64,000 nucleotides of DNA, taken from NCBI GenBank assembly GCA_019753405.1, contig JAIKLF010000003.1, positions 183,264 through 247,263 of the forward strand, read 5' to 3'. A program made the position numbers and the translations under genes. This document shows positions 23,650 to 33,482 of this stretch, one piece after another. Under the pieces are notes generated by a model. It was not told the origin of the DNA, searched no databases, and saw only the letters and a list, made by a program, of their open reading frames with translations. Each line of letters begins with the position of its first letter. Within the stretch, counting starts at the first letter, position 1. This DNA is from Murdochiella sp. Marseille-P8839 (GTDB lineage Bacteria; Bacillota; Clostridia; Tissierellales; Peptoniphilaceae).

Positions 23650-24723
23650 ATGCGCCCGATACTTTATATCGTTATCCCATGCTACAACGAGGAGAAGGTT
23701 CTGCCGGTGACGTTGCCGCTTTTTCGTGCGCAGCGAAACAAGATGGTGGAAGAGGGAAAAATTGATCCGAAAAGCCGTCTTCTTTTTGTCAACGATGGCA
23801 GCAAGGATGCGACATGGTCCTTTATTCAACAGGCGGCACAAGAATACGAAGAGGTGGAAGGCATTTCGCTCAGTCGCAATCGGGGACATCAGAATGCACT
23901 TCTCGCAGGGCTGATGGAGGCGAAAGAGAAAGCGGACATTACCATTTCCATTGACTGCGACGGTCAGGACGACCTATCCGCCATGGATGAGATGGTGGAT
24001 GCGTATCGGGACGGCTGCGACATTGTCTATGGCGTACGGAAAAAACGGGATACCGACACCTGGTTTAAGCGCACCAGCGCACAGACATTTTATAAACTTT
24101 TGCGCTGGATGGGCGCGGATGTCGTGTATAATCATGCGGATTATCGCTTGGTATCCAAGCGTGTGTTGGATGAATTTTCGGATTTCCGGGAAGTGAATAT
24201 CTTTTTGCGCGGTATGTTTCCCTTAGTCGGTTTTCGCAGCACCAGTGTTTACTATGATCGAAACGAACGCCTGGCGGGCGAGAGTCACTATCCGTTGCGT
24301 AAAATGCTGGCACTCGCCTTTGACGGCGTAACAAGCCTTAGCGTAAAACCGATTCGTCTTATTACGGGATTTGGGCTTCTCATCTCGTTATTGAGCTTTC
24401 TATTGATTATTTGGGTGCTGATTTCGTACTTTACCGGAAATAGTGTCTCCGGCTGGTCCAGCACGGTGCTTTCCACAGCACTTCTTGGCGGGATACAACT
24501 CATCTGCTTAGGTGTCATCGGTGAATATGTGGGCAAGATCTATCTGGAAACCAAGCGTCGTCCGCGCTATATCATTGCGGAGCGCACAGAAGAGATAAGA
24601 AAGTCGAGTTTTTTTGAGAAAGAAGAATCTCAGGAAACACAGAGAAGAGAGAGCCACGGCAACAACAGGTTATCCCATTCTCCCGATAATGAAGGAAACG
24701 ATCACCATGACCTCGATGAATAA
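23650..24723 (+). CDS. Glycosyltransferase family 2, GtrB/DPM1-like
   Basis: 357 residues from ATG 23650, which has AAAGGAGGGGG upstream; the 15 preceding in-frame codons are not needed. It starts with the GT-A fold MRPILYIVIPCYNEE, has ISIDCDGQDD as the metal-binding acidic motif, and carries two C-terminal membrane helices (about 235-255 and 270-290) as in GtrB and dolichyl-phosphate mannose synthase-like enzymes. These move a sugar from a nucleotide donor to undecaprenyl phosphate. The next gene is a GT-C enzyme that would use that lipid-linked sugar. The last 50 residues are an unusual charged tail overlapping the next gene. Confidence 0.85.
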   Translation: MRPILYIVIPCYNEEKVLPVTLPLFRAQRNKMVEEGKIDPKSRLLFVNDGSKDATWSFIQQAAQEYEEVEGISLSRNRGHQNALLAGLMEAKEKADITISIDCDGQDDLSAMDEMVDAYRDGCDIVYGVRKKRDTDTWFKRTSAQTFYKLLRWMGADVVYNHADYRLVSKRVLDEFSDFREVNIFLRGMFPLVGFRSTSVYYDRNERLAGESHYPLRKMLALAFDGVTSLSVKPIRLITGFGLLISLLSFLLIIWVLISYFTGNSVSGWSSTVLSTALLGGIQLICLGVIGEYVGKIYLETKRRPRYIIAERTEEIRKSSFFEKEESQETQRRESHGNNRLSHSPDNEGNDHHDLDE

Positions 24724-26326
24724 AGCCAGAAACGAATCTTCTCTTTCGGAAGAGTCTCGGATTTCGGAAATAACAACGCCTTCGAAAATGCCATCGCAAA
24801 GATTGCGTCAAGGCATGGCTGCGGTGTATCTTCTGCTTGCCGCCGTGCTGTTGATTACGCTATGTTCCAAATCGTCACCGCTCTATCCGCTCAATGACTG
24901 GGTAGATGCCAATTGCTTCTTTACCGTTGGAAAATCCATGTTAAGTGGACTTCTGCCGTATCGCGACCTGTGGGAACAAAAGGGGCCGTTTTTGTATATG
25001 CTCCATGCCGTTGCCGCCATGCTTTCGTATCGCACCTTTTTCGGCGTATATCTGTTGGAAATCGCTGCAGCATTCGGTTTCCTATGGTATAGCTATCGCG
25101 CTTGCCGTGTATTGACGGAAAAATCGATGGTGCTTGTTATTCTTCCTTTGATGGGCGCACTCGTTTTTTCATCACGACCTTTTGCACATGGGGACAGTGT
25201 CGAACAGCTGGCTTTGGCACCGCTTGCCTATGCGCTTTATCAGGGGCTATTGGTGGTGGAACGAAAAAAACCGATGCGCTTTGGTCAAGCCGTCGTGATC
25301 GGAATCACTTCGGGCATGGTGTTCTGGAGCAAATACACGCTGGTAGGCCTTTATATCGGCTGGATTTTCATGGTGGCGTTTGTCACGGTGAAAGAGGCCG
25401 GCATCGGTGCTTTGCTTCGCCTGTTTGGCGGAATTCTTGTCGGTCTTCTGCTGATTACCGTTCCTATCTTGCTTTATTTTCTTCTGCAAGGAGCGCTTTC
25501 GGATCTCGTTCAGGGCTATTTTGTCGACAACCTGTTTTCCTATTCGCGTGTCGATGGGGAAGGAAATTCGCTGTTTTCCAACCTGAAAACCGGTTATGGG
25601 ATTGCCAGGGCAACGCTCGGTCTTGTGTTCAGCATGGGGGCGCTTGGCCTATTTTGGTGCTTGATTTATCGTCCTTTGCGCATCTTTCTTCATTTGTTGC
25701 TTCAGGCGTTTTTTTTGCTGTTCTTTATCTATATTGGTGGACGATTTTATGTTTACTATGCGCTGCCACTCTCTGTTTTTGCCTGCATCGGATGTGCCGC
25801 ACTGGTTGAATGGTCAGCTGTCTTTTGGCAACGCGTTTTCGGGAATCGCAGGGGAGTATCGACGGAAACGTCGCAAGAGAACAGGACTCAGGAAAGGCGT
25901 GGCGAGCGAAAAGCGCTTTCTTCTTTCGTTCAGGCCGGCCTATTGACCTTGGCCTTCGCTGTTGGCTATGCTACGTTTTTCTCGCCGAATGCCTATTTGC
26001 GGGGTACCATTCGCGAAGACATGCCTCAATATCGCTTTGCGCAGCAGATCCGGAAAAAAGAACATCCGACGCTTCTGAATTATGGCTTTTTGGATGGCGG
26101 TTTTTATACAGTGACCGGAATTGTACCGAATGTACGCGCATTTTGCCGATTGAATCTTCCTTCTTCGGAAATGGAACAGGAGCAGGAGGATGCTATTCGT
26201 GAGGGATGTGTCGATTTTATCGTCACAAGAGGAGAAGAGCGGGAATTTCCCGGTTACCGGCTTATTGACCGTGCGGACTTTTTCTTTGAAGCGCCGCAGC
26301 ATTATGCGCTGTATGAAAAACAATGA
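24707..26326 (+). CDS. GT-C fold membrane glycosyltransferase (GT39/ArnT-like)
   Basis: 539 residues from ATG 24707 (AAGGAAACG upstream); several nearby ATG codons make the exact start uncertain. About ten to twelve membrane helices, with the first loop carrying NDWVDANCFFTVGKSMLSGLLPYRDLWEQKGP, shortened here as DANCFFTVGKSML and PYRDLWEQKGP, typical of GT-C enzymes that use polyprenyl-phosphate sugars. A soluble C-terminal domain follows near residue 420. It overlaps the GT2 gene by 17 bp, so the pair probably adds a sugar to an envelope polymer outside the cell. Acceptor unknown. Confidence 0.75.
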   Translation: MTSMNKARNESSLSEESRISEITTPSKMPSQRLRQGMAAVYLLLAAVLLITLCSKSSPLYPLNDWVDANCFFTVGKSMLSGLLPYRDLWEQKGPFLYMLHAVAAMLSYRTFFGVYLLEIAAAFGFLWYSYRACRVLTEKSMVLVILPLMGALVFSSRPFAHGDSVEQLALAPLAYALYQGLLVVERKKPMRFGQAVVIGITSGMVFWSKYTLVGLYIGWIFMVAFVTVKEAGIGALLRLFGGILVGLLLITVPILLYFLLQGALSDLVQGYFVDNLFSYSRVDGEGNSLFSNLKTGYGIARATLGLVFSMGALGLFWCLIYRPLRIFLHLLLQAFFLLFFIYIGGRFYVYYALPLSVFACIGCAALVEWSAVFWQRVFGNRRGVSTETSQENRTQERRGERKALSSFVQAGLLTLAFAVGYATFFSPNAYLRGTIREDMPQYRFAQQIRKKEHPTLLNYGFLDGGFYTVTGIVPNVRAFCRLNLPSSEMEQEQEDAIREGCVDFIVTRGEEREFPGYRLIDRADFFFEAPQHYALYEKQ

Positions 26327-26408
26327 GACTTTGTGAACCTGTTTTTTAGAATAGAGCGGGTAAATGCAATAGCGAAAAGGACATCTCATCGAGGAGAAAG
26401 GAGCTTTT

Positions 26409-26912
26409 ATGAACAGCAAAACGATGAAATTGGATTGGCGTGATTGGCTAAAATGGGCAATTCCTCTGGATATTCTTTGGCAATTGCTCTTCTTCTCTGC
26501 TGTCTTTGTCCTTCAACATGAGACATTCATCAATTTTCGTCAAATGACCCCTGAAAAATGGATAGCTATGACGGAGGTTGCTGCGCCGAAAAAAGCGGGT
26601 TCGATTGACTCCTTTCTTTCTCTTCTCACATTTGCCCAATGGGTGATTGGCATCCTTTTTGTTGTGACGCTCGTTGTCTATTTGGTTCTGCATTATCGTG
26701 AGCAAGGAACCATCCTCAGCAAGCCTTTTGTGATTGGCGGCGTACTTTGCTTAGGCACAAGCGGTGTGTTTTACGCCACCTGTATTATGCCGGTGGTGGA
26801 ATACCCGGCAATTTTTGATTGGGTGAATCTGGAATTTGTATCGCTTTGGCTTGCCGGATTGATTATCGTTGAAGTAAGAAAGCTTTCGTTATCGAGAGAC
26901 AGCCAAGCATAA
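26409..26912 (+). CDS. Four-helix membrane protein of unknown function
   Basis: 167 residues with GAAAGGAG before the ATG. Four hydrophobic segments (about 17-36, 75-95, 105-125 and 135-155) with short loops. No motif was recognised. It lies 82 bp after the GT-C gene on the same strand and may share its transcript. A strong terminator follows at 27019-27063. Possible links to envelope glycosylation are only by position. Confidence 0.6.
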   Translation: MNSKTMKLDWRDWLKWAIPLDILWQLLFFSAVFVLQHETFINFRQMTPEKWIAMTEVAAPKKAGSIDSFLSLLTFAQWVIGILFVVTLVVYLVLHYREQGTILSKPFVIGGVLCLGTSGVFYATCIMPVVEYPAIFDWVNLEFVSLWLAGLIIVEVRKLSLSRDSQA

Positions 26913-27018
26913 GGATAACACGCATAACGACCTGCATCATCCGCAATCGCTCCTTTGACGATGACGAGGAACGTCACTTTGCAGAAAAAAATAGGATTTC
27001 GTTTCAGGACAAAACAAT

Positions 27019-27063
27019 AAAAAGGAGAGGAAGCCGCGAAGGCTTCCTCTCCTTTTTGTTTTT
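27019..27063. terminator. Bidirectional terminator
   Basis: AAAAAGGAGAGGAAGCC, loop GCGA, GGCTTCCTCTCCTTTTT: an uninterrupted stem of more than 15 bp flanked by A and T runs. It serves the plus-strand membrane protein gene and the minus-strand hutH gene. Confidence 0.92.
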
Positions 27064-27078
27064 TTCGTTGTGCGTAAA

Positions 27079-28620
27079 TTACTGAAGATCCAAGGTCACT
27101 TTCTCTTCGACTGCCTTCAGGATGCTGCCGTCAAGCAGAAGCGCGGTGATCTTCTCGAGCTCATCGTACATTTCCACTTCGTGGTCATCGGCGATGAAGT
27201 TGAGTTTTTCACGAACGGCGTCATAAGCGGCTTGCGTACCAACACCGAGTTTGCCGTCGGTCATTTCCTTGCGGAAGTCAATGGCCTGAACCGCAGCGAG
27301 CATTTCGGTGGCGACGCAGCGCAGACTGTTGCGGACGATGTCGCGCGCTTTACGTGCTGCGATGGTGCCCATGGAGACGAAGTCTTCCTGGTTCTCGCAG
27401 GACGGAATCGAATCAACGCTTGCCGGATGGGCAAGAACTTTGTTCTCGGATGCCAGTGAAGCGGCGCTGTACTGCGTGATCATGAAGCCGGAGTTGAGAC
27501 CCGGATGTTTGACCAGGAAGGACGGGAAGTCGGAAAGCTGATGGTTGACCAAGCGCTCAATGCGGCGCTCGGAGACGTTGCCGATTTCGGCTGCGCCGAT
27601 GCCCAGGAAGTCGAACGGCTGTGCCATCGGCTCACCATGGAAGTTACCGCCGGAGATGATTTCGGTGTCGGAGATAACGATCGGGTTATCCGTAGCGGCG
27701 TTCAATTCGATGGCGACTTTCGATGCGACGTAGTTGATGGTGTCTTTGCTTGCACCATGAATTTGCGGCATGCAACGGAGCGTGTAGGCATCCTGCGTGC
27801 GCAATTCGGCGGTGTGCGTCAGATAGGTCGAGCCTTCCGTCAGGTTGCGGATGTTCTTTGCGGTCGCAATGCAGCCGGCATGCGGACGAATGGCATGCAG
27901 TTTCTCGTAGAAGGCATCGATGATACCGCGATGGGCTTCGAGAGAAAGGGCGCCGGCAATATCCGACAGCTTCAAGAGCTGCATCGCATCGTAGGTGGCA
28001 AGAGCGCCGACGGCGGTAAGAACGGTGGTGCCGTTATTCAGCGCCAAGCCTTCTTTAGCTTCCAGATGGATGGTCTCGATACCGGCTTTCGCCATGGCCT
28101 CTTTGCCACTCATGAGTTTGCCTTCATAGAATGCGCGGCCAAGACCCAGCATCGGCAGAACCATGTGGGAAAGCGGAGCCAAGTCGCCACTGGCGCCCAA
28201 GGATCCTTTTTCCGGAATGTGCGGAACAACGTTTTTATTGAGCATATCAATCAGCGTCTGGACGGTGATCAGACGAACGCCGGAAACACCTTTGACCAGA
28301 GAGTTGACACGGATCAGCATGACGGCACGAACTTCGTCTTCATGAAGCGGAGCACCATCGCCGACGGCATGGGTGCGAATCAGGTTTTCCTGCAGCTGTA
28401 CGCAGTCTTCTTTGGAGATGTGAACATTGTGCAGAGAACCGAAGCCGGTGGTGATACCGTAAACAACACGTTCTTCTTCAACGATTTTTTCTACAATGGC
28501 GCGGGATTTCTTTACCGCATCCACCGTTTCGGGAGCCAATTCAACGGTCACATGATTGCGTGCAACGGCAACCAGCTGATCCAGCGTCAAATCCGAACCA
28601 TTCAAAATAACTTTTTCCAT
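27079..28620 (-). CDS. hutH: Histidine ammonia-lyase
   Basis: 513 residues, the family's normal length. It removes ammonia from L-histidine to give urocanate in the cytoplasm. The MIO cofactor triad Ala143-Ser144-Gly145 is present in GSLGASGDLAP. YGITTGFGSL near residue 54 supplies the conserved Tyr, and the DNP-type binding text AATDNP is also present. AAGGAGG lies just before the ATG. The gene stands alone on the minus strand, 22-32 kb from the other hut genes in this window, and faces a large BTAD-type regulator across a 366-bp divergent region. Confidence 0.96.
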   Translation of the reverse strand: MEKVILNGSDLTLDQLVAVARNHVTVELAPETVDAVKKSRAIVEKIVEEERVVYGITTGFGSLHNVHISKEDCVQLQENLIRTHAVGDGAPLHEDEVRAVMLIRVNSLVKGVSGVRLITVQTLIDMLNKNVVPHIPEKGSLGASGDLAPLSHMVLPMLGLGRAFYEGKLMSGKEAMAKAGIETIHLEAKEGLALNNGTTVLTAVGALATYDAMQLLKLSDIAGALSLEAHRGIIDAFYEKLHAIRPHAGCIATAKNIRNLTEGSTYLTHTAELRTQDAYTLRCMPQIHGASKDTINYVASKVAIELNAATDNPIVISDTEIISGGNFHGEPMAQPFDFLGIGAAEIGNVSERRIERLVNHQLSDFPSFLVKHPGLNSGFMITQYSAASLASENKVLAHPASVDSIPSCENQEDFVSMGTIAARKARDIVRNSLRCVATEMLAAVQAIDFRKEMTDGKLGVGTQAAYDAVREKLNFIADDHEVEMYDELEKITALLLDGSILKAVEEKVTLDLQ

Positions 28621-28986
28621 GTTTCCTCCTTATTGCTACTGCATGTTACCTTGTTATTTCCTCCTGCCATTCGGAAATCGAGAGAATGGCTTTTTGGCTG
28701 TGGCGGACCGACACGGGAACCGTTTTTCCGCCCTTGTCAAACGAAAGACGGTGTTGCGTGCGGTCTATGGCTTGGCAAATAAGCCTTTACAGGCTTGTCA
28801 TGCACAGTGTATCGGGCAAGCGTCCAAAGGTAATAAAATATCCGGAACCGATTATCCTCTTTTTCTTTCTAATTTAGCAGGAAAAGAGGAAAACATTGTC
28901 TTCTTTTCCGTCAAATCGTGGACGATATTTTGACGTATAGTATAATAGGAGAAGAAATGACGTAGCAGCGTAGAGAGGAGGGCCTC
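28621..28986. promoter_or_regulatory. Divergent control region between hutH and BTAD regulator
   Basis: 366 bp without a credible gene. A TATAAT box at 28941-28946 precedes the regulator start by 40 bp; no good -35 was seen. A small hairpin AAGCC-TTTACA-GGCTT lies near 28791. The hutH promoter was not pinned down. The shared space suggests that the regulator may act on hutH. Confidence 0.5.
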
Positions 28987-31900
28987 ATGACCATACGCAT
29001 CAAACTATTCGGCGTGCCTCATGTCGAGCGAGATGGCGAACGAATCTTTTTTCCCTATAACAAAATCAATGCCATGATTTATTACTTGGCGGTCAATGAG
29101 ACCATCACTCGCACCGAAATTGCCGGATTGCTTTGGCCGGATGAGGACGAAGCGATTGCGAAGAAAAATTTACGAAATGCCATCTATCAGGCAAAACGAT
29201 GCATCGGAGAAGATTTTATCCTCTCTCCGAAGAAACTGTTGCTCGAATTGAACCGCTCGCTCGGCATCGTTTGTGATGCCACACAATTTGCCGAAGATCC
29301 GAAAGCCAACTTGGCACTTTATGAGGGACCCTTTTTGCAGGGCTTTTATGTAAAGGATTCGGAACAATACGATTTTTGGGTGACGCGTATGCGTGGGTTT
29401 TACGAGGAAAAGTACATCGCTCATGCCTATCAGCAGCTGGAAAAAGAAATTGAGGAGGGGCACAACGAACACGTCGAAAAATCCATCCATACGCTCATCG
29501 ATATGGATGAATACGACGAACGCAGTGTGCGCCTTCTTATGCGCTATTATGCGAAAACCGGGCGAACCGGTAAAGTCATTGAAACCTATTACAATCTCAA
29601 AAAACTTTTGCGTGACGAACTTGGCGTTAGTCCCGATATCGAAACCAAAACGATTTATGAAGAAGCGGTGAATCAGATTGATGTGAGTGAACGACACGTC
29701 AATCCCCATGAAGAATTTTTCTACGGGCGCTTCCAGGAGCGTGCGTTGCTTCAGAAGAATTTACAACTTCTGCCGAAGCATCAGGCCAAATCCCAGCTGA
29801 TCAAAGGAGAGGCCGGCATCGGAAAGAGCGCGCTGTTGCGCAAAACCTTGGAAGAAACCGGAGAAGATGCCGTTATTTTGCAGGCCTACTGTTACAATGC
29901 CGAGCAGGAATATGCGCTCCGACCCTTTGCGGTGCTCATTGAGCGCATGGGTGAAGCGCTCGAGCGTTTGGGCATTCCCCTTCCCACCTATTGGGACAGC
30001 ACCATGAAACAACTGTTTCCTCCTCTGGAATCCGCCACCAAGGAATTGTTCTTTCCGGAAGTCAGCAAGGGACTTAATTTTGATTTGCTGACGCAGATCT
30101 TCCTTGAAGGGATGCGTGAAATTGCACGCTCCCATCCGCTGATTATTGTATTGGAAGACATTCAGTGGCTCGATGACGTGTCCGTACGTCTTTTGACTTC
30201 CGTCATGCTGCGCATGGAAAAGCATGCGATTTTTTTGCTGACGGCACGTCCGGAGATGAATCGGGAATTAGAAGATGCGCTGGCTACGCTTAACAGCTAC
30301 GGCCTTGTGGAGTCCATCGTTCTGCATCGCTTTGATCGGGAACAGTCCTTTGCCTTTATCAAGGAAGCGCTGAAAAAGCCCGTTTCTTCCGAAATTATGG
30401 AAAAAATTTATCAGGAAACGGAAGGCAATCCCTTCTTTTTGACGGAGTACGTGCAGTTGTTGACGACATCCGAAATCGATTCGCTGATGACGGAAAAGAT
30501 GAAGGACGCGTTGCGGGCGCGCTTTGCGTATTTATCCAAGCCTGAGCGCGATGTTTTGGATCTGGTCAGCTTTTTCTATGACGAGGCGCCGCTTTCCGTA
30601 TTGACAAATCTGATGGGGCGAAGCGAGTCCGATATTATCGGGTTGATTGAACATTTGGAACACATTAATATTTTGACGGAGCGGGCGCATGAAAGCGACA
30701 TCGGCATTCGTTTTACGCATGTCAAGCTGAGAGAGTATATCTATATGATGCAACCGCATTCCAAGTGTCGCGTGATTCACAAGCGCATTGCGCAGATTTT
30801 GGAAGATTCACTGAAAATCAAGCCGTCGCTCTATCTCTATTCAAAATTGGTCTATCACTATACCAGTGCGGAAGAGCCGCTGAAAAGCATCCAGTTTGAA
30901 CTGGAAATGCTCAATTATTATCTGAACTTTTCGCATGAACTCTTTCCGATTTTAAGCATCCAGGAGACGGATGCGGGTGAGGAAGCGTATATTTCTCGTG
31001 ATCGCCTGAAAAGTATGTTTGAAGCGCTCGAAGAAAAGTTTCATGTCCTGCAGAGCAATACCGCCGGAACCGATTTGACGCGTCTGGAAATGCAATTTTA
31101 TTACATGAAGGGACGCTATCTTATTCGTGACGGTGCCTATGCGGAAGGACTCAAAGATATGCGTGAGGCCGTCGGCAAGGCAAAAACGCTCAACGATAAG
31201 GACTATGAGCTGGAAGGTTATAAACAGTTCATTTTCTATAATATTCAAACCAACCAGGCGGAAGAGATGCTTTCCTACATCGAGGGCGCGCTGCATTTAG
31301 CGGTGCAGTGCAATTACCATAAGGAAATCGGCATCTTGTTGCGCCTAAAGGGACTGTACAACATTATGACCGGCCATCATACGATGGCTGAGCAGCTTTT
31401 GAACGAATCCATTCAAACCTTTACCGTTACGCCGGAAGTTGCCCGGCGCTATGCCATCAACATTGCGGCAGCACACAATTACATTGGAGAAATTCGCTTT
31501 CATCAGGCGCGCTACGAGGAAGCCTTTCAGGAATTTGAAGAAGCCATTACGCTTTCACGAGATAAGAATGCCCTTTCCGCCATGTCCGTATTCTACATTA
31601 ATAAAGGGAAGGCACTTTTCGCGTTGGATCGTTATGAAGAGGCCAAGGCTGAGTTTGCCCGCGCCTATCCGCTCTACGGCAAATTCGATTCTTTCTGGAA
31701 ACGTCCCGTTTTGGACGCGTATGTAGCGCTTATTGCCCGAAAGGAAGGCGACACGGATAAGGCGGTAACGTCACTGCAACAAGCCCTTGAATTTTCACAA
31801 AAAATGAATGACCCGCGCGCACAGGGAACCGCCTACTATGCGGCGTATCGTTTATTAAAAGAGACCGAAAAGACCTCCGAAGCCGCTCGTTTTGCTGCGG

Positions 31901-31998
31901 CTTGTGACCGTTCAAAAGAAGAGTATCTGCATGAGGCGCTGTTGTTGCTTGATCCGAATCGGGATCATTTTGAGCGCGCATATTTACAGGAAAGTTAA
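28987..31998 (+). CDS. Large transcriptional regulator: winged helix-BTAD-AAA-TPR
   Basis: 1003 residues with GAGGAGGGCC before the ATG. Residues 1-90 are an OmpR/SARP-like DNA-binding domain (IKLFGVPHVERDGERIFFP). About 95-235 is a bacterial transcriptional activation (BTAD) domain ending EELGVSP-like (RDELGVSPDIETKTIYEE). Next is an AAA ATPase with Walker A GEAGIGKSAL (about 273-282) and Walker B LIIVLEDIQWLDD. The last 350 residues are TPR-like helices. Such STAND-type regulators act as ligand-gated activators. The position opposite hutH suggests control of histidine use, which is inference. Confidence 0.8.
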   Translation: MTIRIKLFGVPHVERDGERIFFPYNKINAMIYYLAVNETITRTEIAGLLWPDEDEAIAKKNLRNAIYQAKRCIGEDFILSPKKLLLELNRSLGIVCDATQFAEDPKANLALYEGPFLQGFYVKDSEQYDFWVTRMRGFYEEKYIAHAYQQLEKEIEEGHNEHVEKSIHTLIDMDEYDERSVRLLMRYYAKTGRTGKVIETYYNLKKLLRDELGVSPDIETKTIYEEAVNQIDVSERHVNPHEEFFYGRFQERALLQKNLQLLPKHQAKSQLIKGEAGIGKSALLRKTLEETGEDAVILQAYCYNAEQEYALRPFAVLIERMGEALERLGIPLPTYWDSTMKQLFPPLESATKELFFPEVSKGLNFDLLTQIFLEGMREIARSHPLIIVLEDIQWLDDVSVRLLTSVMLRMEKHAIFLLTARPEMNRELEDALATLNSYGLVESIVLHRFDREQSFAFIKEALKKPVSSEIMEKIYQETEGNPFFLTEYVQLLTTSEIDSLMTEKMKDALRARFAYLSKPERDVLDLVSFFYDEAPLSVLTNLMGRSESDIIGLIEHLEHINILTERAHESDIGIRFTHVKLREYIYMMQPHSKCRVIHKRIAQILEDSLKIKPSLYLYSKLVYHYTSAEEPLKSIQFELEMLNYYLNFSHELFPILSIQETDAGEEAYISRDRLKSMFEALEEKFHVLQSNTAGTDLTRLEMQFYYMKGRYLIRDGAYAEGLKDMREAVGKAKTLNDKDYELEGYKQFIFYNIQTNQAEEMLSYIEGALHLAVQCNYHKEIGILLRLKGLYNIMTGHHTMAEQLLNESIQTFTVTPEVARRYAINIAAAHNYIGEIRFHQARYEEAFQEFEEAITLSRDKNALSAMSVFYINKGKALFALDRYEEAKAEFARAYPLYGKFDSFWKRPVLDAYVALIARKEGDTDKAVTSLQQALEFSQKMNDPRAQGTAYYAAYRLLKETEKTSEAARFAAACDRSKEEYLHEALLLLDPNRDHFERAYLQES

Positions 31999-32043
31999 GC
32001 CGGGAGGAAAAAATCCTGTCGGTACGGCGAGAAGAAAGAAGAG

Positions 32044-32079
32044 AAGCCGGTTGTCGGGAAACGGACAACCAGCTTTTTT
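32044..32079. terminator. Terminator between BTAD regulator and glmL-like gene
   Basis: AGCCGGTTGTC and GACAACCAGCT pair around GGGAAACG, followed by six T. The minus-strand gene ends at 32078, so the hairpin may serve both convergent genes. Confidence 0.75.
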
Positions 32080-33481
32080 AGAGTCGCGTGAGTGAGGAGG
32101 ACAACAGATCAAAAGCCACATCCGCTTCTTCGGTCGCCAGCAACCCCATCGCGGAAAGAATGTAGGTTCGGTCCAGATAAAGCGTCGGATTATGGGGATA
32201 GAGCAAGCGCGCTTCGGGACGCAAAATGCGCTTCGGCTGATCCTGATGAACCAGAACGCCACCCGTTCCGATGATGGTGGAAAAAGACGAAAGATCTTTT
32301 CCGCTGAGGTAGTAGATATAGCGCCCTTTCTCGTAATCGCGGCGAAGCGTGCCGACGTGGCGAGAGAGAGCCATTTGCGCGCAGGAACGAGCCAGCGCGC
32401 GATCGACGGCAAAATCCTCCGGCGTTTTCGGAATCCATTTGATGTTCTCGGCTCGCATGGCGCATTCCTTGGCGTAGTCGGCGGGATGAAGTGCTTCAAG
32501 CGCTTCGCTACCCACGCTTTCATAAAGGCTCCAGGCGGAATAGCGCATGCCGAGGTCGCCTTCAACGGTGCGCTTATCCAAAGGTTCCTGCAAACCTTCT
32601 ATGCGCAACTCGCTTTCGCGTCCGTCGATGGAAATGACGGGGGAGGCGGGTTTTCCTTTGCCCACCGAGTGAATATCCGTCGTCGCTCCGCCGATGTCCA
32701 CAAGCAGCAAATCTCCCATGCCCCGTCGATTGGCCGTCCCGAGAGAAAGCAGGCGCGCCGCTTGCAAAACGGCATCCGGCGTAGGCGTCAGCACCGGCCC
32801 GATGGTTGCACTTACTTCGTCCAGCCCCTTGGCGTGGATAATGCGCTCCATGAAAAGACGTCGAATTTCACGACGTGCCGGATCGGCATTCAGCACGTTT
32901 ACCTGCGGCATGACGTTCTCCGTGACGGTCACATCAAAATCGGAAAGAATATCGGCCGCTTCTTCCGCAACTTCCGTATTTCCGGCAATCACGATGGGAA
33001 AGCGAATCGAAAGGGTTGAGAGCTTTCGCGCGTGATCCACAAGGCTTCGACGATTGCCGTGATTCGTTCCGCCGGAGAGCAGGAGAATATCGGGATGTAG
33101 GCGTTCCATCTCGCGCAAGTCGTCATCGGACAGTTCCAACGCATAGGTTTTTAATATGCGTGCGCCGGCGCCTAAGGCGGAACGGGCGGCGGCTTCCGCG
33201 GTGAGGTGTCGTCCTAATCCGACGGCAATCATTTTGAGACCGCCGGCCGCAGAAGAGCATAGCAGCGCGCGATCCCAACATTTACCGTCCGTAAAAATCA
33301 GCCGGTGTCCGCGCTGATGAGCATCTTGTTCAAGATCCGAAAGCATTTCCCGAATGCCATGCATGACACTGGTTTCAATGGTGGTAATGGCCTTTCCATG
33401 GCCGATAATGCGGCATTCTTTGGTATCGACGAGGCTGCCTTTGGTAAACGTAGAACCGATATCGACTAAGAGATAATGCAT
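32078..33481 (-). CDS. glmL: MutL/GlmL-family mutase accessory ATPase
   Basis: 467 residues from ATG 33481, preceded by GGAAGGAAAG and only 1 bp from the upstream gene's stop codon. The actin/ASKHA-type phosphate motifs are clear: LLVDIGSTFTKGS at the start and LLVDIGGATTDIHS near residue 265. LLSGGTNHGN and IVIAGNTEVAEEA also match the GlmL family. GlmL accompanies the B12-dependent glutamate mutase (GlmES) in anaerobes and probably maintains it; related proteins accompany ornithine aminomutase. No mutase gene is in the window. Glutamate made by the hut pathway could feed that mutase. Confidence 0.8.
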   Translation of the reverse strand: MHYLLVDIGSTFTKGSLVDTKECRIIGHGKAITTIETSVMHGIREMLSDLEQDAHQRGHRLIFTDGKCWDRALLCSSAAGGLKMIAVGLGRHLTAEAAARSALGAGARILKTYALELSDDDLREMERLHPDILLLSGGTNHGNRRSLVDHARKLSTLSIRFPIVIAGNTEVAEEAADILSDFDVTVTENVMPQVNVLNADPARREIRRLFMERIIHAKGLDEVSATIGPVLTPTPDAVLQAARLLSLGTANRRGMGDLLLVDIGGATTDIHSVGKGKPASPVISIDGRESELRIEGLQEPLDKRTVEGDLGMRYSAWSLYESVGSEALEALHPADYAKECAMRAENIKWIPKTPEDFAVDRALARSCAQMALSRHVGTLRRDYEKGRYIYYLSGKDLSSFSTIIGTGGVLVHQDQPKRILRPEARLLYPHNPTLYLDRTYILSAMGLLATEEADVAFDLLSSSLTRL

Positions 33482-33482
33482 A

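Noticed and set aside
27505..28782. 425-codon plus-strand frame opposite hutH
   Set aside because: Antisense to a clearly real gene; the composition is that of a reverse-complement frame and no start signal is present.
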